DNA of 16,209 bases from Clostridiales bacterium (GTDB lineage Bacteria > Bacillota > Clostridia > Peptostreptococcales > Anaerovoracaceae): positions 1 to 16,209 of the forward strand of contig WQWG01000007.1 of assembly GCA_009785435.1 (NCBI GenBank), in the 5' to 3' direction. This document shows, in pieces, positions 6,631 to 12,964 of the stretch (position 1 is its first letter; every line of letters begins with the position of its first letter). The position numbers were made by a program, and so were the translations under genes. The notes under the pieces were generated by a model, which worked only from the letters and a program-made list of their open reading frames with translations, was not told the origin of the DNA and searched no databases.

Positions 6631-7338
6631 ATGTTGAATTTTGAAATACAAAACTACAAGTCGCGTAGGGAAATGGTTTATGAAGAAATAAAGAAAAAGA
6701 TACTGACAGGACGAATCCTCCCGGGGACACGGCTTATGGAAATTGAACTTGCTGATACGCTGGGTGTCAGCAGGACACCAATCAGAGAAGCCATCCGAAA
6801 GCTGGAAAAGGAAGGACTTGTCACAATTGAACCCAGAAAGGGCGCGTACGCTTCGCAGGTTTCAACAGAAGACATGGTGGCCATTCTGGAAGTCAGGCAA
6901 AACATGGAAGGCCTTGCGGCCTATTTTGCAGCATCGCGCATCAGCAGCGGAGAGCTGGAAAATCTGAAAGACGCTTTCGAAAGATACAATCAGGCAGTAA
7001 AAGAAAACAACACCAAGGATATGATCAAATACGATACCGCATTTCATCGAACCATCGTAGAGGCCAGTCATAACAAAATACTTGTGCAGATCATCGATCA
7101 ACTGCAAGAATTGGTGCTGAGGTTTCGATACATCTATTACGATGACTTGAAAAGAGCGGAAAAAATCCCGAAAGAGCATGGCAACATCGTCGATGCCATC
7201 ATCAAAGGCAACGGAGAAGCCGCAAGAACCGCGGCCGACGCCCACATTGATCAGATGAGAGAGCTGGTTATAAAAGAAAACGTCTCGGCAATCAGTCCTC
7301 AAAAAACCCATCTAGGCTTACGAACGCCGTTTGAGTGA
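6631..7338 (+). CDS. GntR family regulator, FadR/FCD subfamily
   Basis: A 235-residue transcription factor. Residues 10-75 are the GntR winged HTH (YEEIKKKILTGRILPG, then LADTLGVSRTPIREAIRKLE and GLVTIEPRKGAYAS). Residues 80-215 are the all-helical FCD ligand domain, in which D135, H139, H183 and H205 are well placed as the metal-binding set. FCD regulators usually sense small organic acids or sugar acids through a bound metal and act as homodimers. The start has GAGAGGAAAA ahead of it. The position right after ispE recurs in clostridia as I remember it; the ligand is not visible here. The stop is 14 bases before the next ATG, so the small membrane protein behind it may share its transcript. 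Confidence 0.92.
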   Translation: MLNFEIQNYKSRREMVYEEIKKKILTGRILPGTRLMEIELADTLGVSRTPIREAIRKLEKEGLVTIEPRKGAYASQVSTEDMVAILEVRQNMEGLAAYFAASRISSGELENLKDAFERYNQAVKENNTKDMIKYDTAFHRTIVEASHNKILVQIIDQLQELVLRFRYIYYDDLKRAEKIPKEHGNIVDAIIKGNGEAARTAADAHIDQMRELVIKENVSAISPQKTHLGLRTPFE

Positions 7339-7352
7339 TTGGAGATTTATTC

Positions 7353-7547
7353 ATGATGAATCAGAAAAGAATGTGGCTATTTGCGGCGATCATGACCCTG
7401 GTCGTGACACTGGGTTCCATTGCGTACATCTATAGTCTGGCGTATACATTGACAAACGATATGGGGCTTATGTTCTTCATTTTTCTGGTGGGCGCAGTCG
7501 TGATCCGATATTTTTTAAAGAGATATTTCGATGCTCCGAGTCGTTAA
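7353..7547 (+). CDS. Small two-TM membrane protein, unknown
   Basis: A 64-residue peptide with two hydrophobic helices (about 8-30 and 38-56) and a basic C terminus (RYFLKRYFDAPSR). I place the start at ATG 7353, where GGAG stands eight bases upstream, rather than at the GTG 18 bases earlier, which overlaps the gntR stop and has no ribosome binding site. Its stop codon runs into the first copy of the intergenic repeat, and the polyferredoxin gene follows. It may be an accessory subunit of that protein, but nothing in the sequence proves this. No family is recognised. Confidence 0.6.
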   Translation: MMNQKRMWLFAAIMTLVVTLGSIAYIYSLAYTLTNDMGLMFFIFLVGAVVIRYFLKRYFDAPSR

Positions 7548-7594
7548 AAGCATTAGGCCGTGTAGGCGATTCGAAAATCCATTGAGAAAGAATG
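7545..7594 (+). repeat. Intergenic repeat copy A
   Basis: Starts with the TAA stop of the two-TM gene and reads AAGCATTAGGCCGTGTAG, then GCGATTCGAAAATCC. It shares about 30 bases with copies B, D and E. The second half (ATTGAGAAAGAATG) is diverged from the core of the other copies. GATT-CGAA-AATC is a small perfect hairpin. It is 5 kb away from the other copies. Confidence 0.7.
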
Positions 7595-7604
7595 TAACAA
7601 AAAA

Positions 7605-8342
7605 ATGAGCAAACGACAAAGTATTCGAAAAGCAATCATCATTGGAATGTTTTTTACATTTCCCATCACAATTGCATGGATGTCACCGGCCATGCCGATT
7701 ATTTATGGGTTTCATGGAATTGTCGTGGGTGCAACCATTATGTTCTTGGTACACTTTTTCATTGCGCTGTTTCTGGGCAGAGCTTTTTGTGGGTTTGCGT
7801 GTCCGGGTGGTGGCTTGGGCGAGTGTTTGATGCGCATCAACGATAAAGGGCTAAAAAACACCAAGCTTAGATTCATTAAATATATCATTTGGGCGCTTTT
7901 GGTCATTGCAACGATCGTTTCTTTTATATGGGCGGGCGGTATACGTGAAGTCGATTTTTTCGCAGGGCTTGAAGATGGATGGATCTTTTTGCTTGCGCCT
8001 TATCGCTATGTGATTTACTTTGGTGTTCTTTTGGGCATGCTCGCCGCTCAGTTGCTGCTGGGTAAGCGTAGTTTTTGCCAATGTGGCTGCTGGGTCGCAC
8101 CATTCATGATCATAGGGACAAAGGTGTCCGATTGGCTTAAATTGCCGAGGCTTCGTTTAAAAACAAATGCGGGCAGCTGTATCGGTTGTAAGCAATGCTC
8201 GAAAAAATGTCCCATGAGCCTTGATGTTCAGGCCATGGTTGAAGCCGAAAATATGAAAAATGCTGAATGCATATTGTGTGGAGAATGCGTTGACGTTTGT
8301 CCTAAAAAATCGATTTCTTATGCTTTCAAAAACAATTCATAG
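7605..8342 (+). CDS. NapH/YccM-like membrane polyferredoxin
   Basis: A 245-residue membrane protein with about four helices (11-28, 36-58, 94-112, 133-152) and two 4Fe-4S sites at the end: C192-x2-C-x2-C-x3-C202-P and C222-x2-C-x2-C-x3-C232-P. Two further membrane-side cysteine clusters, FCGFACPGGGLGEC (61-74) and FCQCGCW (157-163), are the hallmark of the NapH/NosR/RdxA-type family. These proteins pass electrons between a membrane donor and a partner oxidoreductase. No reductase or flavoprotein lies nearby, so the electron acceptor is unknown. The ribosome binding site is weak (GAGAAAG, far from the ATG), and the gene is joined to the preceding small gene by repeat copy A. The stop TAG falls in TAGCGAACA, nine bases identical to the core of repeat copy D. 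Confidence 0.88.
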   Translation: MSKRQSIRKAIIIGMFFTFPITIAWMSPAMPIIYGFHGIVVGATIMFLVHFFIALFLGRAFCGFACPGGGLGECLMRINDKGLKNTKLRFIKYIIWALLVIATIVSFIWAGGIREVDFFAGLEDGWIFLLAPYRYVIYFGVLLGMLAAQLLLGKRSFCQCGCWVAPFMIIGTKVSDWLKLPRLRLKTNAGSCIGCKQCSKKCPMSLDVQAMVEAENMKNAECILCGECVDVCPKKSISYAFKNNS

Positions 8343-8393
8343 CGAACACTGAGGAAAAACGCCATCAAAAATGGTTCTCTTTTTGATATGAAA

Positions 8394-8436
8394 ATGTATG
8401 CGATTATAAAAGAGTGATACAAATGTTTAATATTGG
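8394..8436 (+). repeat. 43-base repeat with MYAIIKE peptide, copy 1
   Basis: ATGTATGCGATTATAAAAGA and the following bases are matched at 10609-10651. Seven differences fall in the first 41 positions and all are transitions. Read as an open frame, both copies give M-Y-A-I-I-K-E-stop with synonymous changes (GCG/GCA, ATT/ATC, TGA/TAA). This copy runs into the start of the membrane protein gene. Confidence 0.7.
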
Positions 8437-8896
8437 ACTATTGGTTATTTTATTTTTTTCTTTCATTGCTCTGTCGGCGGTATCGGCTGTTGCCCTATTG
8501 GCGGTTGCCATACCGATGAGGCGAGGCTTGGAATATTTATTTGTCAAAAGATTTCCTTGGCGAAGAAACGCTTATATTGTTACCCTGTCTACGCTGATTT
8601 TGACTGCCGCCGGAACCTATGTGGCGCGCCTCTTCATCGTAGTCGGCGAACGACTGAGACGCGCCAGCCATAATCCATTCCCCGGCGACATTGAGCTTCT
8701 GTTTATAACAACATTGGTGAACACCTTGTTTATTCTAATCGCCATTGGTGTGGCTGTTTTCAGGCTTCGCAAAATTGTTGGTGCCACCGATGAATTAAAT
8801 CCAAGAAATAGCTTTAATGTTATAAGCGTACTTGCCGTATTGTCTCTTTTCAATTTTGTTCAGACGATGTTGACGGCAAACAATCTGATCGGTTAA
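8423..8896 (+). CDS. Four-TM membrane protein, unknown
   Basis: A 157-residue protein with four hydrophobic segments (about 2-30, 48-70, 88-112 and 133-154), basic loops (MRRGLEYLFVKRFPWRRN) and the conserved-looking DELNPRNSFNVIS before the last helix. The frame is also open from GTG 8414, but ATG 8423 has AAAGAG nine bases upstream and is preferred. The first codons belong to a sequence repeated at 10609-10651. A terminator follows 26 bases after the stop. I do not recognise a family; the layout suggests a small integral membrane protein with no enzymatic motif. Confidence 0.7.
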   Translation: MFNIGLLVILFFSFIALSAVSAVALLAVAIPMRRGLEYLFVKRFPWRRNAYIVTLSTLILTAAGTYVARLFIVVGERLRRASHNPFPGDIELLFITTLVNTLFILIAIGVAVFRLRKIVGATDELNPRNSFNVISVLAVLSLFNFVQTMLTANNLIG

Positions 8897-8922
8897 GCGG
8901 AAGAGCTATGAACAGGCAAACC

Positions 8923-8947
8923 AAAGGGGCGTATATCGCCCCTTTTT
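8923..8947 (+). terminator. Rho-independent terminator
   Basis: AAAGGGGCG (8923-8931), loop TATAT, CGCCCCTTT (8937-8945) and a T-run to 8947. It ends the transcript of the membrane protein. Read on the minus strand it has the weaker tail TTTGGTTTG, and may also serve the metallothionein transcript coming from the right. Confidence 0.85.
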
Positions 8948-8959
8948 CGCTCCAGCCTC

Positions 8960-9085
8960 TTACTCTGTCTCATGACAATCACAGCCGCATGGACACGGCT
9001 CGCCGGGTTTGCATTTGCAATCATCGCCGCATTTACAATTGGGGCATTTGCAATGTGGATTTGTGCAACTTCCGTCTTGTATCAT
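8960..9085 (-). CDS. Metallothionein-like Cys-rich protein, 41 residues
   Basis: A very short gene: ATG at 9085, TAA at 8962-8960. Of 41 residues, 11 are Cys (7, 12, 14, 17, 19, 23, 25, 31, 33, 35, 37) and two are His (11, 38), arranged as CxC and CxxC steps (CKCPNCKC, then CKCKPGEPCPC, then CDCH). There are no aromatic residues, and the only hydrophobic side chain after the first Met is I2. That is the signature of a metal-thiolate cluster protein, able to bind several Zn, Cd or Cu ions in the cytoplasm. AAAGGAGGT stands at ideal distance and is encoded inside the last codons of the methyltransferase gene, with which it overlaps by four bases (ATGA). No aligned family is claimed: it does not show the SmtA fold pattern of cyanobacterial metallothioneins, so it may be a separate small group. 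Confidence 0.8.
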   Translation of the reverse strand: MIQDGSCTNPHCKCPNCKCGDDCKCKPGEPCPCGCDCHETE

Positions 9086-9693
9086 TTCTCGCCACCTCCT
9101 TTCCAAACTGCCACAGCCATCGGAAAATTTCCGGGGATTTGTATCATTTCACAGTTTTCAAACCCAATCTTCGGCAGAAAATCCGCATAACTGTCCGCAT
9201 CAAATTCAAGTTTGGGTGCAAAGCCAAAAAGTTTGTAAAAACGCACATCCAGCTTTGCTTTGCCGCGTAAATCTTTGGTAAAGCACATCGGCAGAATCAC
9301 CATATCTTTTGCCACGCGCCGAAGTTCTGCCGCTGCTTTCTCCGGCTCATCCAGCAAATGAAGTACCTGTCCGGCGATGGCCACGTCAAAAGAATGATCC
9401 TGTTTGTCTATGTCCAAAATATTCAAATTTGCAAAATGTATGTTGGCTACGCCGCGCTTTTTCGCTTTCTTTCGCGCGACCGAAAGCATTCTTTCGGATA
9501 CATCCGTGCAAAGTACGGATTCAACTTTGCCTGCTATCGCAAGGCCAATCGCTGCTGTCCCCGCTGCCATTTCCAACACCGACGTGTTTGTCGGCACAAT
9601 TTCTCGCACGGTTTCTAACATTTGAGCGTACGTTTTGCCGTTTGACTTTTCAGCAAAGTCATAAAACGGTGCGCAAAAATCCCAAAAAGTCAT
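9082..9693 (-). CDS. Class I SAM-dependent methyltransferase
   Basis: A 203-residue methyltransferase of the UbiE/Methyltransf_11 type. Motif I is VLEMAAGTAAIG (39-50), D64 in LCTDVSERML is the ribose-binding acidic residue, NLNILDID (89-96) is the post-II region, and SFDVAIAGQVLHLLD (101-115) is motif IV. The opening FWDFCAPFYDFAEKSNGKTY is the usual substrate-cap start. The substrate is unknown. The overlap with a metallothionein-like gene and the divergent HxlR regulator point to detoxification of a metal, metalloid or reactive small molecule. The cysteine pattern of ArsM arsenite methyltransferases is not present, so arsenic is not indicated. GGGAGGG lies seven bases before the start. Confidence 0.85.
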   Translation of the reverse strand: MTFWDFCAPFYDFAEKSNGKTYAQMLETVREIVPTNTSVLEMAAGTAAIGLAIAGKVESVLCTDVSERMLSVARKKAKKRGVANIHFANLNILDIDKQDHSFDVAIAGQVLHLLDEPEKAAAELRRVAKDMVILPMCFTKDLRGKAKLDVRFYKLFGFAPKLEFDADSYADFLPKIGFENCEMIQIPGNFPMAVAVWKGGGEK

Positions 9694-9710
9694 GTTGTAC
9701 CCTCCCTATC

Positions 9711-9756
9711 TTGACATTGTTTATCTGCTATAATACTATAATAAATACAACGACAA
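9711..9756. promoter_or_regulatory. Divergent promoter and operator region
   Basis: On the plus strand a perfect TTGACA (9711-9716) with TACTAT (9734-9739) at 17 bases would drive hxlR. On the minus strand TTGTCG (9756-9751) with TATAGC at 18 bases is a candidate for the methyltransferase. Between them lies a perfect tandem repeat, CTATAATA twice (9728-9743), overlapping both -10 regions. A regulator binding here would control both directions. Confidence 0.5.
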
Positions 9757-9805
9757 ATAATCACAAGTACGCACTTTAATGTGTGATAGTACCCAAAAAG
9801 GAACT

Positions 9806-10183
9806 ATGGTGAATCAGATGAATGCAGATTGCAATAAAACCAATTGCCCTGTTGTGGCAACCCTTGATATCATCGGTGGAAAATACAAGGCGCTTATTTT
9901 GTGGCATTTGGTTGATGGCACGCGACGTTTTGGTGAGCTTCGCAAACTGATTCCGCAAGCAACACAAAAAATGCTTACGCAGCAACTGCGTGAACTTGAA
10001 GAAGACAACTTGGTGATCCGAACGGTCTATCCCGTTGTGCCGCCTAAAGTTGAGTATCAGCTCTCCGATTTAGGAAAAAGCATAAAGCCAATCTTGGATG
10101 CGATGCGTCATTGGGGAACGGATTATATGAAAAGCAACGGAATTGACGCAAATTGTTTTATGATTGACGAAATACAAAAATAG
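9806..10183 (+). CDS. HxlR family transcription regulator
   Basis: A 125-residue winged-helix regulator. The conserved start is NCPVVATLDIIGGKYKALIL, then W-H-L, followed by RRFGELRKLIPQATQKMLTQ (recognition region), the wing ELEEDNLVIRTVYPVVPPKV and YQLSDLGKSI. HxlR proteins are dimers; several (YodB, HypR) sense electrophiles or oxidants through an N-terminal cysteine. Here C9 and C14 stand in that region (ADCNKTNCP), C14 in the family position. ATG 9806 is preferred: AAGGA lies just upstream, while ATG 9779 has none. The gene is divergent from the methyltransferase-metallothionein pair and is followed after 11 bases by a GNAT acetyltransferase. Confidence 0.92.
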   Translation: MVNQMNADCNKTNCPVVATLDIIGGKYKALILWHLVDGTRRFGELRKLIPQATQKMLTQQLRELEEDNLVIRTVYPVVPPKVEYQLSDLGKSIKPILDAMRHWGTDYMKSNGIDANCFMIDEIQK

Positions 10184-10194
10184 AGGTTGAGATC

Positions 10195-10602
10195 ATGAAT
10201 GTCGTGTACAAGGATACGAAAAAGTTTGAGGCCAAGGATTTACAAGCGTTGTTTTTGTCTGTTGAATGGTCGTCAGGACATTATCCTGAGAAATTAGTTG
10301 TTGCAATGGAAAACTCCGGCTCGGTGTTTACAGCTTGGGATGGTGATAAGCTCATAGGACTAATCAATGCTTTAGATGATGGCATTATGACTGCGTACGT
10401 GCATTATCTGCTTGTCGATCCCAAATATCACGGTCACGGCATTGGGAAAGAGCTATTGCGGCGCATCACCGATACGTACAAAGATTATTTGCGCATCCTG
10501 CTCATTTCATACAACGATGAAGTTGGATTTTATGAAAACTGTGGGTTCTCAATTGGCAAGGGAGATGGCGTGCCTATGTCCATCACCTCATTATGGACAT
10601 AA
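10195..10602 (+). CDS. GNAT family N-acetyltransferase
   Basis: A 135-residue acetyltransferase of the single-domain GNAT type. VHYLLVDPKYHGHGIGKELL (69-88) is the acetyl-CoA motif A with the HGHGIGK pyrophosphate loop, and GFYENCGF (111-118) is motif B. The substrate is not apparent; small-molecule or protein amines are usual. AGAGG lies about nine bases before the ATG. It follows hxlR with 11 bases between, so the two are probably one transcript and the acetyltransferase is likely part of the same stress response. Confidence 0.9.
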   Translation: MNVVYKDTKKFEAKDLQALFLSVEWSSGHYPEKLVVAMENSGSVFTAWDGDKLIGLINALDDGIMTAYVHYLLVDPKYHGHGIGKELLRRITDTYKDYLRILLISYNDEVGFYENCGFSIGKGDGVPMSITSLWT

Positions 10603-10608
10603 TCCGTA

Positions 10609-10651
10609 ATGTATGCAATCATAAAAGAGTAATGCAGATGTTTGATGTTTC
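10609..10651 (+). repeat. 43-base repeat with MYAIIKE peptide, copy 2
   Basis: Matches 8394-8436 with only transitions in the first 41 bases. After the seven-codon frame, the bases align in frame with the start of the membrane protein gene (M-Q-M-F-D-V-S against I-Q-M-F-N-I-G) but hit a stop soon after (TGA 10662-10664). It may be a remnant of a second such gene. Part of it is used by the promoter of the second HipA-like kinase. Confidence 0.65.
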
Positions 10652-10670
10652 AACTACAATATGATAAAAT
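10642..10670 (+). promoter_or_regulatory. Promoter of the second HipA-like kinase
   Basis: TTGATG (10642-10647), 17-base spacer, TAAAAT (10665-10670). The leader to the ATG at 10731 is about 54 bases long. The -35 box lies inside the 43-base repeat. Confidence 0.6.
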
Positions 10671-10730
10671 TCCAAACAGAAAATGTTTTTATAATTTTGC
10701 TTTTTTGCGAATCAGAGAGGAGGGCTCCGC

Positions 10731-11879
10731 ATGAACTATACACTGATGCACAAAAATATTCCGGTTGTCGATTTATTGATCGCTGAAGATAGTGGGTTTA
10801 TTGAGAAAATAGGATTTGTTCATAGCATAACACGGCTACCGATTGGAACAACCGGATTGTCAAAGCGTGAGCAAGGCATCCCGGAACGAGCAAGATTAAA
10901 TGATTGGTGGCAAGGACGCTCCATTCCGGCTAGTCGTGAAAATATTCAATCTGCACTATACCGGATGCGCCTTTTGTCGCCAATAACGCTTTTATCCAAA
11001 TGCTTTGGACTTAGCCTATCCGATCAATATTGGATACGTCCCTTAGACTTGGAATTGGAGTGGGCAAACGTTAATTTTTTTCAAAATGACTTTTCAAATG
11101 ATGTTGGCGAAATCTTGTTTGGTCATGAACCAAAAGATGCCGAACACATCAACCTTATGTCGCCGGACAACACCTCGGACGGGTGGCTCAAAAAAAAGTG
11201 GATTATTTCAGAGGGCACAAGATTCCTCATGAAAGGTGGTAGCGGACCATATCAGCAAGAACCACTGAACGAACGAATTGCCTATGCGGTGATGAGTCGG
11301 CTGAATATACCACATGTACCGTATACGTTAACTTTTCAAGACGAATTGCCATATAGCCTTTGCCAAACTTTTATTACACCAGATACCGAGCTTGTACCTG
11401 CTTGGCGTGTTATACAGACGCTGGTGAAAGACAACAAAGATTCAGATTTCGCACACCTGCTTCGCTGTTGCGATCAATTGGGCATCTCCAACGTGCAAGC
11501 TTCCTTAAATAAAATGCTTGTATTGGATTATCTTATTGCTAACACAGATCGGCATTACAACAATTTTGGCTTTGTGCGTAATGTTGAAACGTTGGAGTGG
11601 CATGGACTCGCCCCTATCTATGATAGCGGCACATCAATGTGGCATAGCACACAATTTGTGGGACGTTCCGCAGAGAGCAAGCCGTTCAAGAAGACGCACT
11701 TGGAACAGATTGCGTTGGTGCAAGAGTTCAGTTGGTTCGATGTGAAAAAACTCGATGGCATCCGTGAGGAATGCGCTGATATTTTTGCACAGTCACCGCT
11801 TATCTCAAAAGAGCGGCGTATGACGTTGCTTGACGCTCTTGATGAGAACATAGGAAGACTTGGGAAACGGATTAAATAA
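10731..11879 (+). CDS. HipA-like kinase with clostridial N-terminal domain
   Basis: A 382-residue protein. Residues 1-103 (opening MNYTLMHKNIPVVDL, with ARLNDWW, RSIPASRENI and GLSLSDQYWIRP) form an N-terminal domain I know from clostridial proteins of unknown role; it is unlike the HTH of the first kinase. Residues about 155-370 carry the HipA kinase features: K168 in FLMKGGSG as ATP lysine, the catalytic stretch D266-YLIANTDRHYNNFGF, and IYDSG (296-300) with the metal Asp D298. GAGGAGGG precedes the start at good distance. The substrate is unknown. It has its own promoter; a lipoprotein gene follows 17 bases after its stop. No HipB-like gene stands next to it. It and the kinase at 1154 share only the catalytic motifs, so they are not a recent duplication. 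Confidence 0.8.
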   Translation: MNYTLMHKNIPVVDLLIAEDSGFIEKIGFVHSITRLPIGTTGLSKREQGIPERARLNDWWQGRSIPASRENIQSALYRMRLLSPITLLSKCFGLSLSDQYWIRPLDLELEWANVNFFQNDFSNDVGEILFGHEPKDAEHINLMSPDNTSDGWLKKKWIISEGTRFLMKGGSGPYQQEPLNERIAYAVMSRLNIPHVPYTLTFQDELPYSLCQTFITPDTELVPAWRVIQTLVKDNKDSDFAHLLRCCDQLGISNVQASLNKMLVLDYLIANTDRHYNNFGFVRNVETLEWHGLAPIYDSGTSMWHSTQFVGRSAESKPFKKTHLEQIALVQEFSWFDVKKLDGIREECADIFAQSPLISKERRMTLLDALDENIGRLGKRIK

Positions 11880-11896
11880 AGGAGATATTTTTATCT

Positions 11897-12325
11897 ATGA
11901 AAAAGATTTTTACAGTACTATTGATTTTACTCGTCCTGTTTGCTTTGGCTGCATGTGGCGGCAACGGCGAACAAGTTCCCGCAGATCAAGCCGTGTTTCA
12001 GAGCTTGTCCGGAACTTGGGATTGGCCTGATGGTGCAGGCAATCCTGTATTCATTTATCCGGATGGCACATGGGAACACTCGTCGGGCGATGTGGGTGTG
12101 TATGGCAATATAAGCGTGACGGAATCCGGTGAAAATTTTTCATTGGTATTTGTCGTTACACACGCAGAGGGTCCGGGTGCATACGGCTCACCGGGGATTC
12201 CTCCCGGTTATGGTGTGCGTTACGGTGATATATGGTGGGATGGCATGATCTACTCGCCTGCTACAGACGAGCTGAGCTTCGAAGCTTGGGATGGCTCAAT
12301 GCTATTGATGGAGAGACAAGAATGA
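11897..12325 (+). CDS. Small lipoprotein, unknown
   Basis: A 142-residue secreted lipoprotein. The signal peptide MKKIFTVLLILLVLFALAAC ends in the lipobox LAAC with lipidated C20. The mature part starts with GGNGEQVPADQ and is a compact, beta-rich, Trp/Gly-rich domain (LSGTWDWPDG, IYPDGTWEH, YGDIWWDG, LSFEAWDGS) that resembles lipocalin-like or DUF-type extracellular domains, without a clear family. It is 17 bases after the HipA-like gene, with AAGGAG 12 bases before the ATG, and overlaps the following gene by four bases. It is therefore part of a kinase-lipoprotein-stalk protein transcript. Confidence 0.8.
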   Translation: MKKIFTVLLILLVLFALAACGGNGEQVPADQAVFQSLSGTWDWPDGAGNPVFIYPDGTWEHSSGDVGVYGNISVTESGENFSLVFVVTHAEGPGAYGSPGIPPGYGVRYGDIWWDGMIYSPATDELSFEAWDGSMLLMERQE

Positions 12326-12924
12326 AGCGTTTACTCTTGGCGGTTGTTATGATCGTTGTTGCTCCGATTTTTTTGTTTCAGACGATTTTGGCTTTGCAGC
12401 CCTTTCCTTGCGAAACGGTTGAATGTCCACCTACAGTGATGATGTCCGGCAACCGGCTTGAATTTGACGTGCCGCCGTTTATTGAAGAGGATATTATTTT
12501 TGTGCCGTTGCGGGGGTTTTTTGAAAACATACAAAGGATTTACCCAAGCGTGGAGGCTCGGAATATTATTTGGGACGGCGAAACACAAACGGTTACAATT
12601 GAGTTGTATGATTGGTTCGATCTTCCCCCTGCACTTTTTGAAACAGTAACAGTAACTCTGGGAAGCGATACGTTCAGCATAGATGGCAATACGCTTCGTG
12701 GAAGTATATCTCATAACCGGCTTCAAACAGATGCTTTTGAATTAGAAGCACCGCCAAGAATGGTCAATAGTCGTGTGTTCGTACCGTTGAGTTTTTTCCT
12801 TGACTACTTCGGTTTTGCTGTTGATTATGACTGCTGTTTTCGTATTTTTGATATAACAAGGAAAGCCGACACAGACAATATCCCTTATGCACGTTTGATC
12901 AATGAAATTCGTTTTCGACAATAA
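12322..12924 (+). CDS. Secreted protein with copper amine oxidase N-terminal-type stalk domain
   Basis: A 200-residue protein with a hydrophobic N terminus (MKRLLLAVVMIVVAPIFLFQ; signal peptide or anchor) and the Cu_amine_oxidN1 pattern. Residues 40-93 read MMSGNRLEFDVPPF, IIFVPLRGFFE and IIWDGETQTVTIEL; a second set follows at 142-170 (APPRMVNSRVFVPLSFFLDY). This domain is a non-enzymatic extracellular module in Firmicutes. C30, C35, C171 and C172 could form disulfides. The start is ATG 12322, with GGAGAG six bases upstream and a four-base overlap with the lipoprotein stop; the earlier in-frame ATG at 12232 lies inside that gene and is not used. The stop TAA merges with repeat copy F. Only the N-terminal module is present; no effector domain follows. 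Confidence 0.8.
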   Translation: MKRLLLAVVMIVVAPIFLFQTILALQPFPCETVECPPTVMMSGNRLEFDVPPFIEEDIIFVPLRGFFENIQRIYPSVEARNIIWDGETQTVTIELYDWFDLPPALFETVTVTLGSDTFSIDGNTLRGSISHNRLQTDAFELEAPPRMVNSRVFVPLSFFLDYFGFAVDYDCCFRIFDITRKADTDNIPYARLINEIRFRQ

Positions 12925-12950
12925 GCGGTAGCAAACAAATTTTATATTTT
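12922..12950 (+). repeat. Intergenic repeat copy F (shortened)
   Basis: TAAGC, then directly GGTAGCAAACAAATTTTATA and TTTT. Compared with copies D and E about 30 bases are missing between the TAAGC start and the GTAGCRAAC core. It begins at the stop of the stalk-domain gene and ends at the AAGGAGG of the next gene. Confidence 0.7.
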
Positions 12951-12964
12951 AAGGAGGCAACCCC

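Noticed and set aside
8338..8350. Seventh copy of the cassette repeat after the polyferredoxin
   Set aside because: Only TAGCGAACA (nine bases) is shared with the core of copy D; neither the GCCGTGTAG part nor the AT-rich end is there. Likewise TAAGCGG at 8894 and AATCCGTA at 10602 are too short to count.
8972..9281. Plus-strand frames opposite the metallothionein and methyltransferase genes
   Set aside because: They have no ribosome binding sites and no family resemblance; the minus strand carries both genes with perfect signals.
9082..9693. ArsM-type arsenite methyltransferase
   Set aside because: The neighbourhood hints at metals, but the conserved cysteines of ArsM are not present; the protein is shorter and of the general UbiE-like type.
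12232..12321. Longer frame for the stalk-domain protein
   Set aside because: It lies within the lipoprotein gene; the signal peptide starts at 12322 directly behind GGAGAG.
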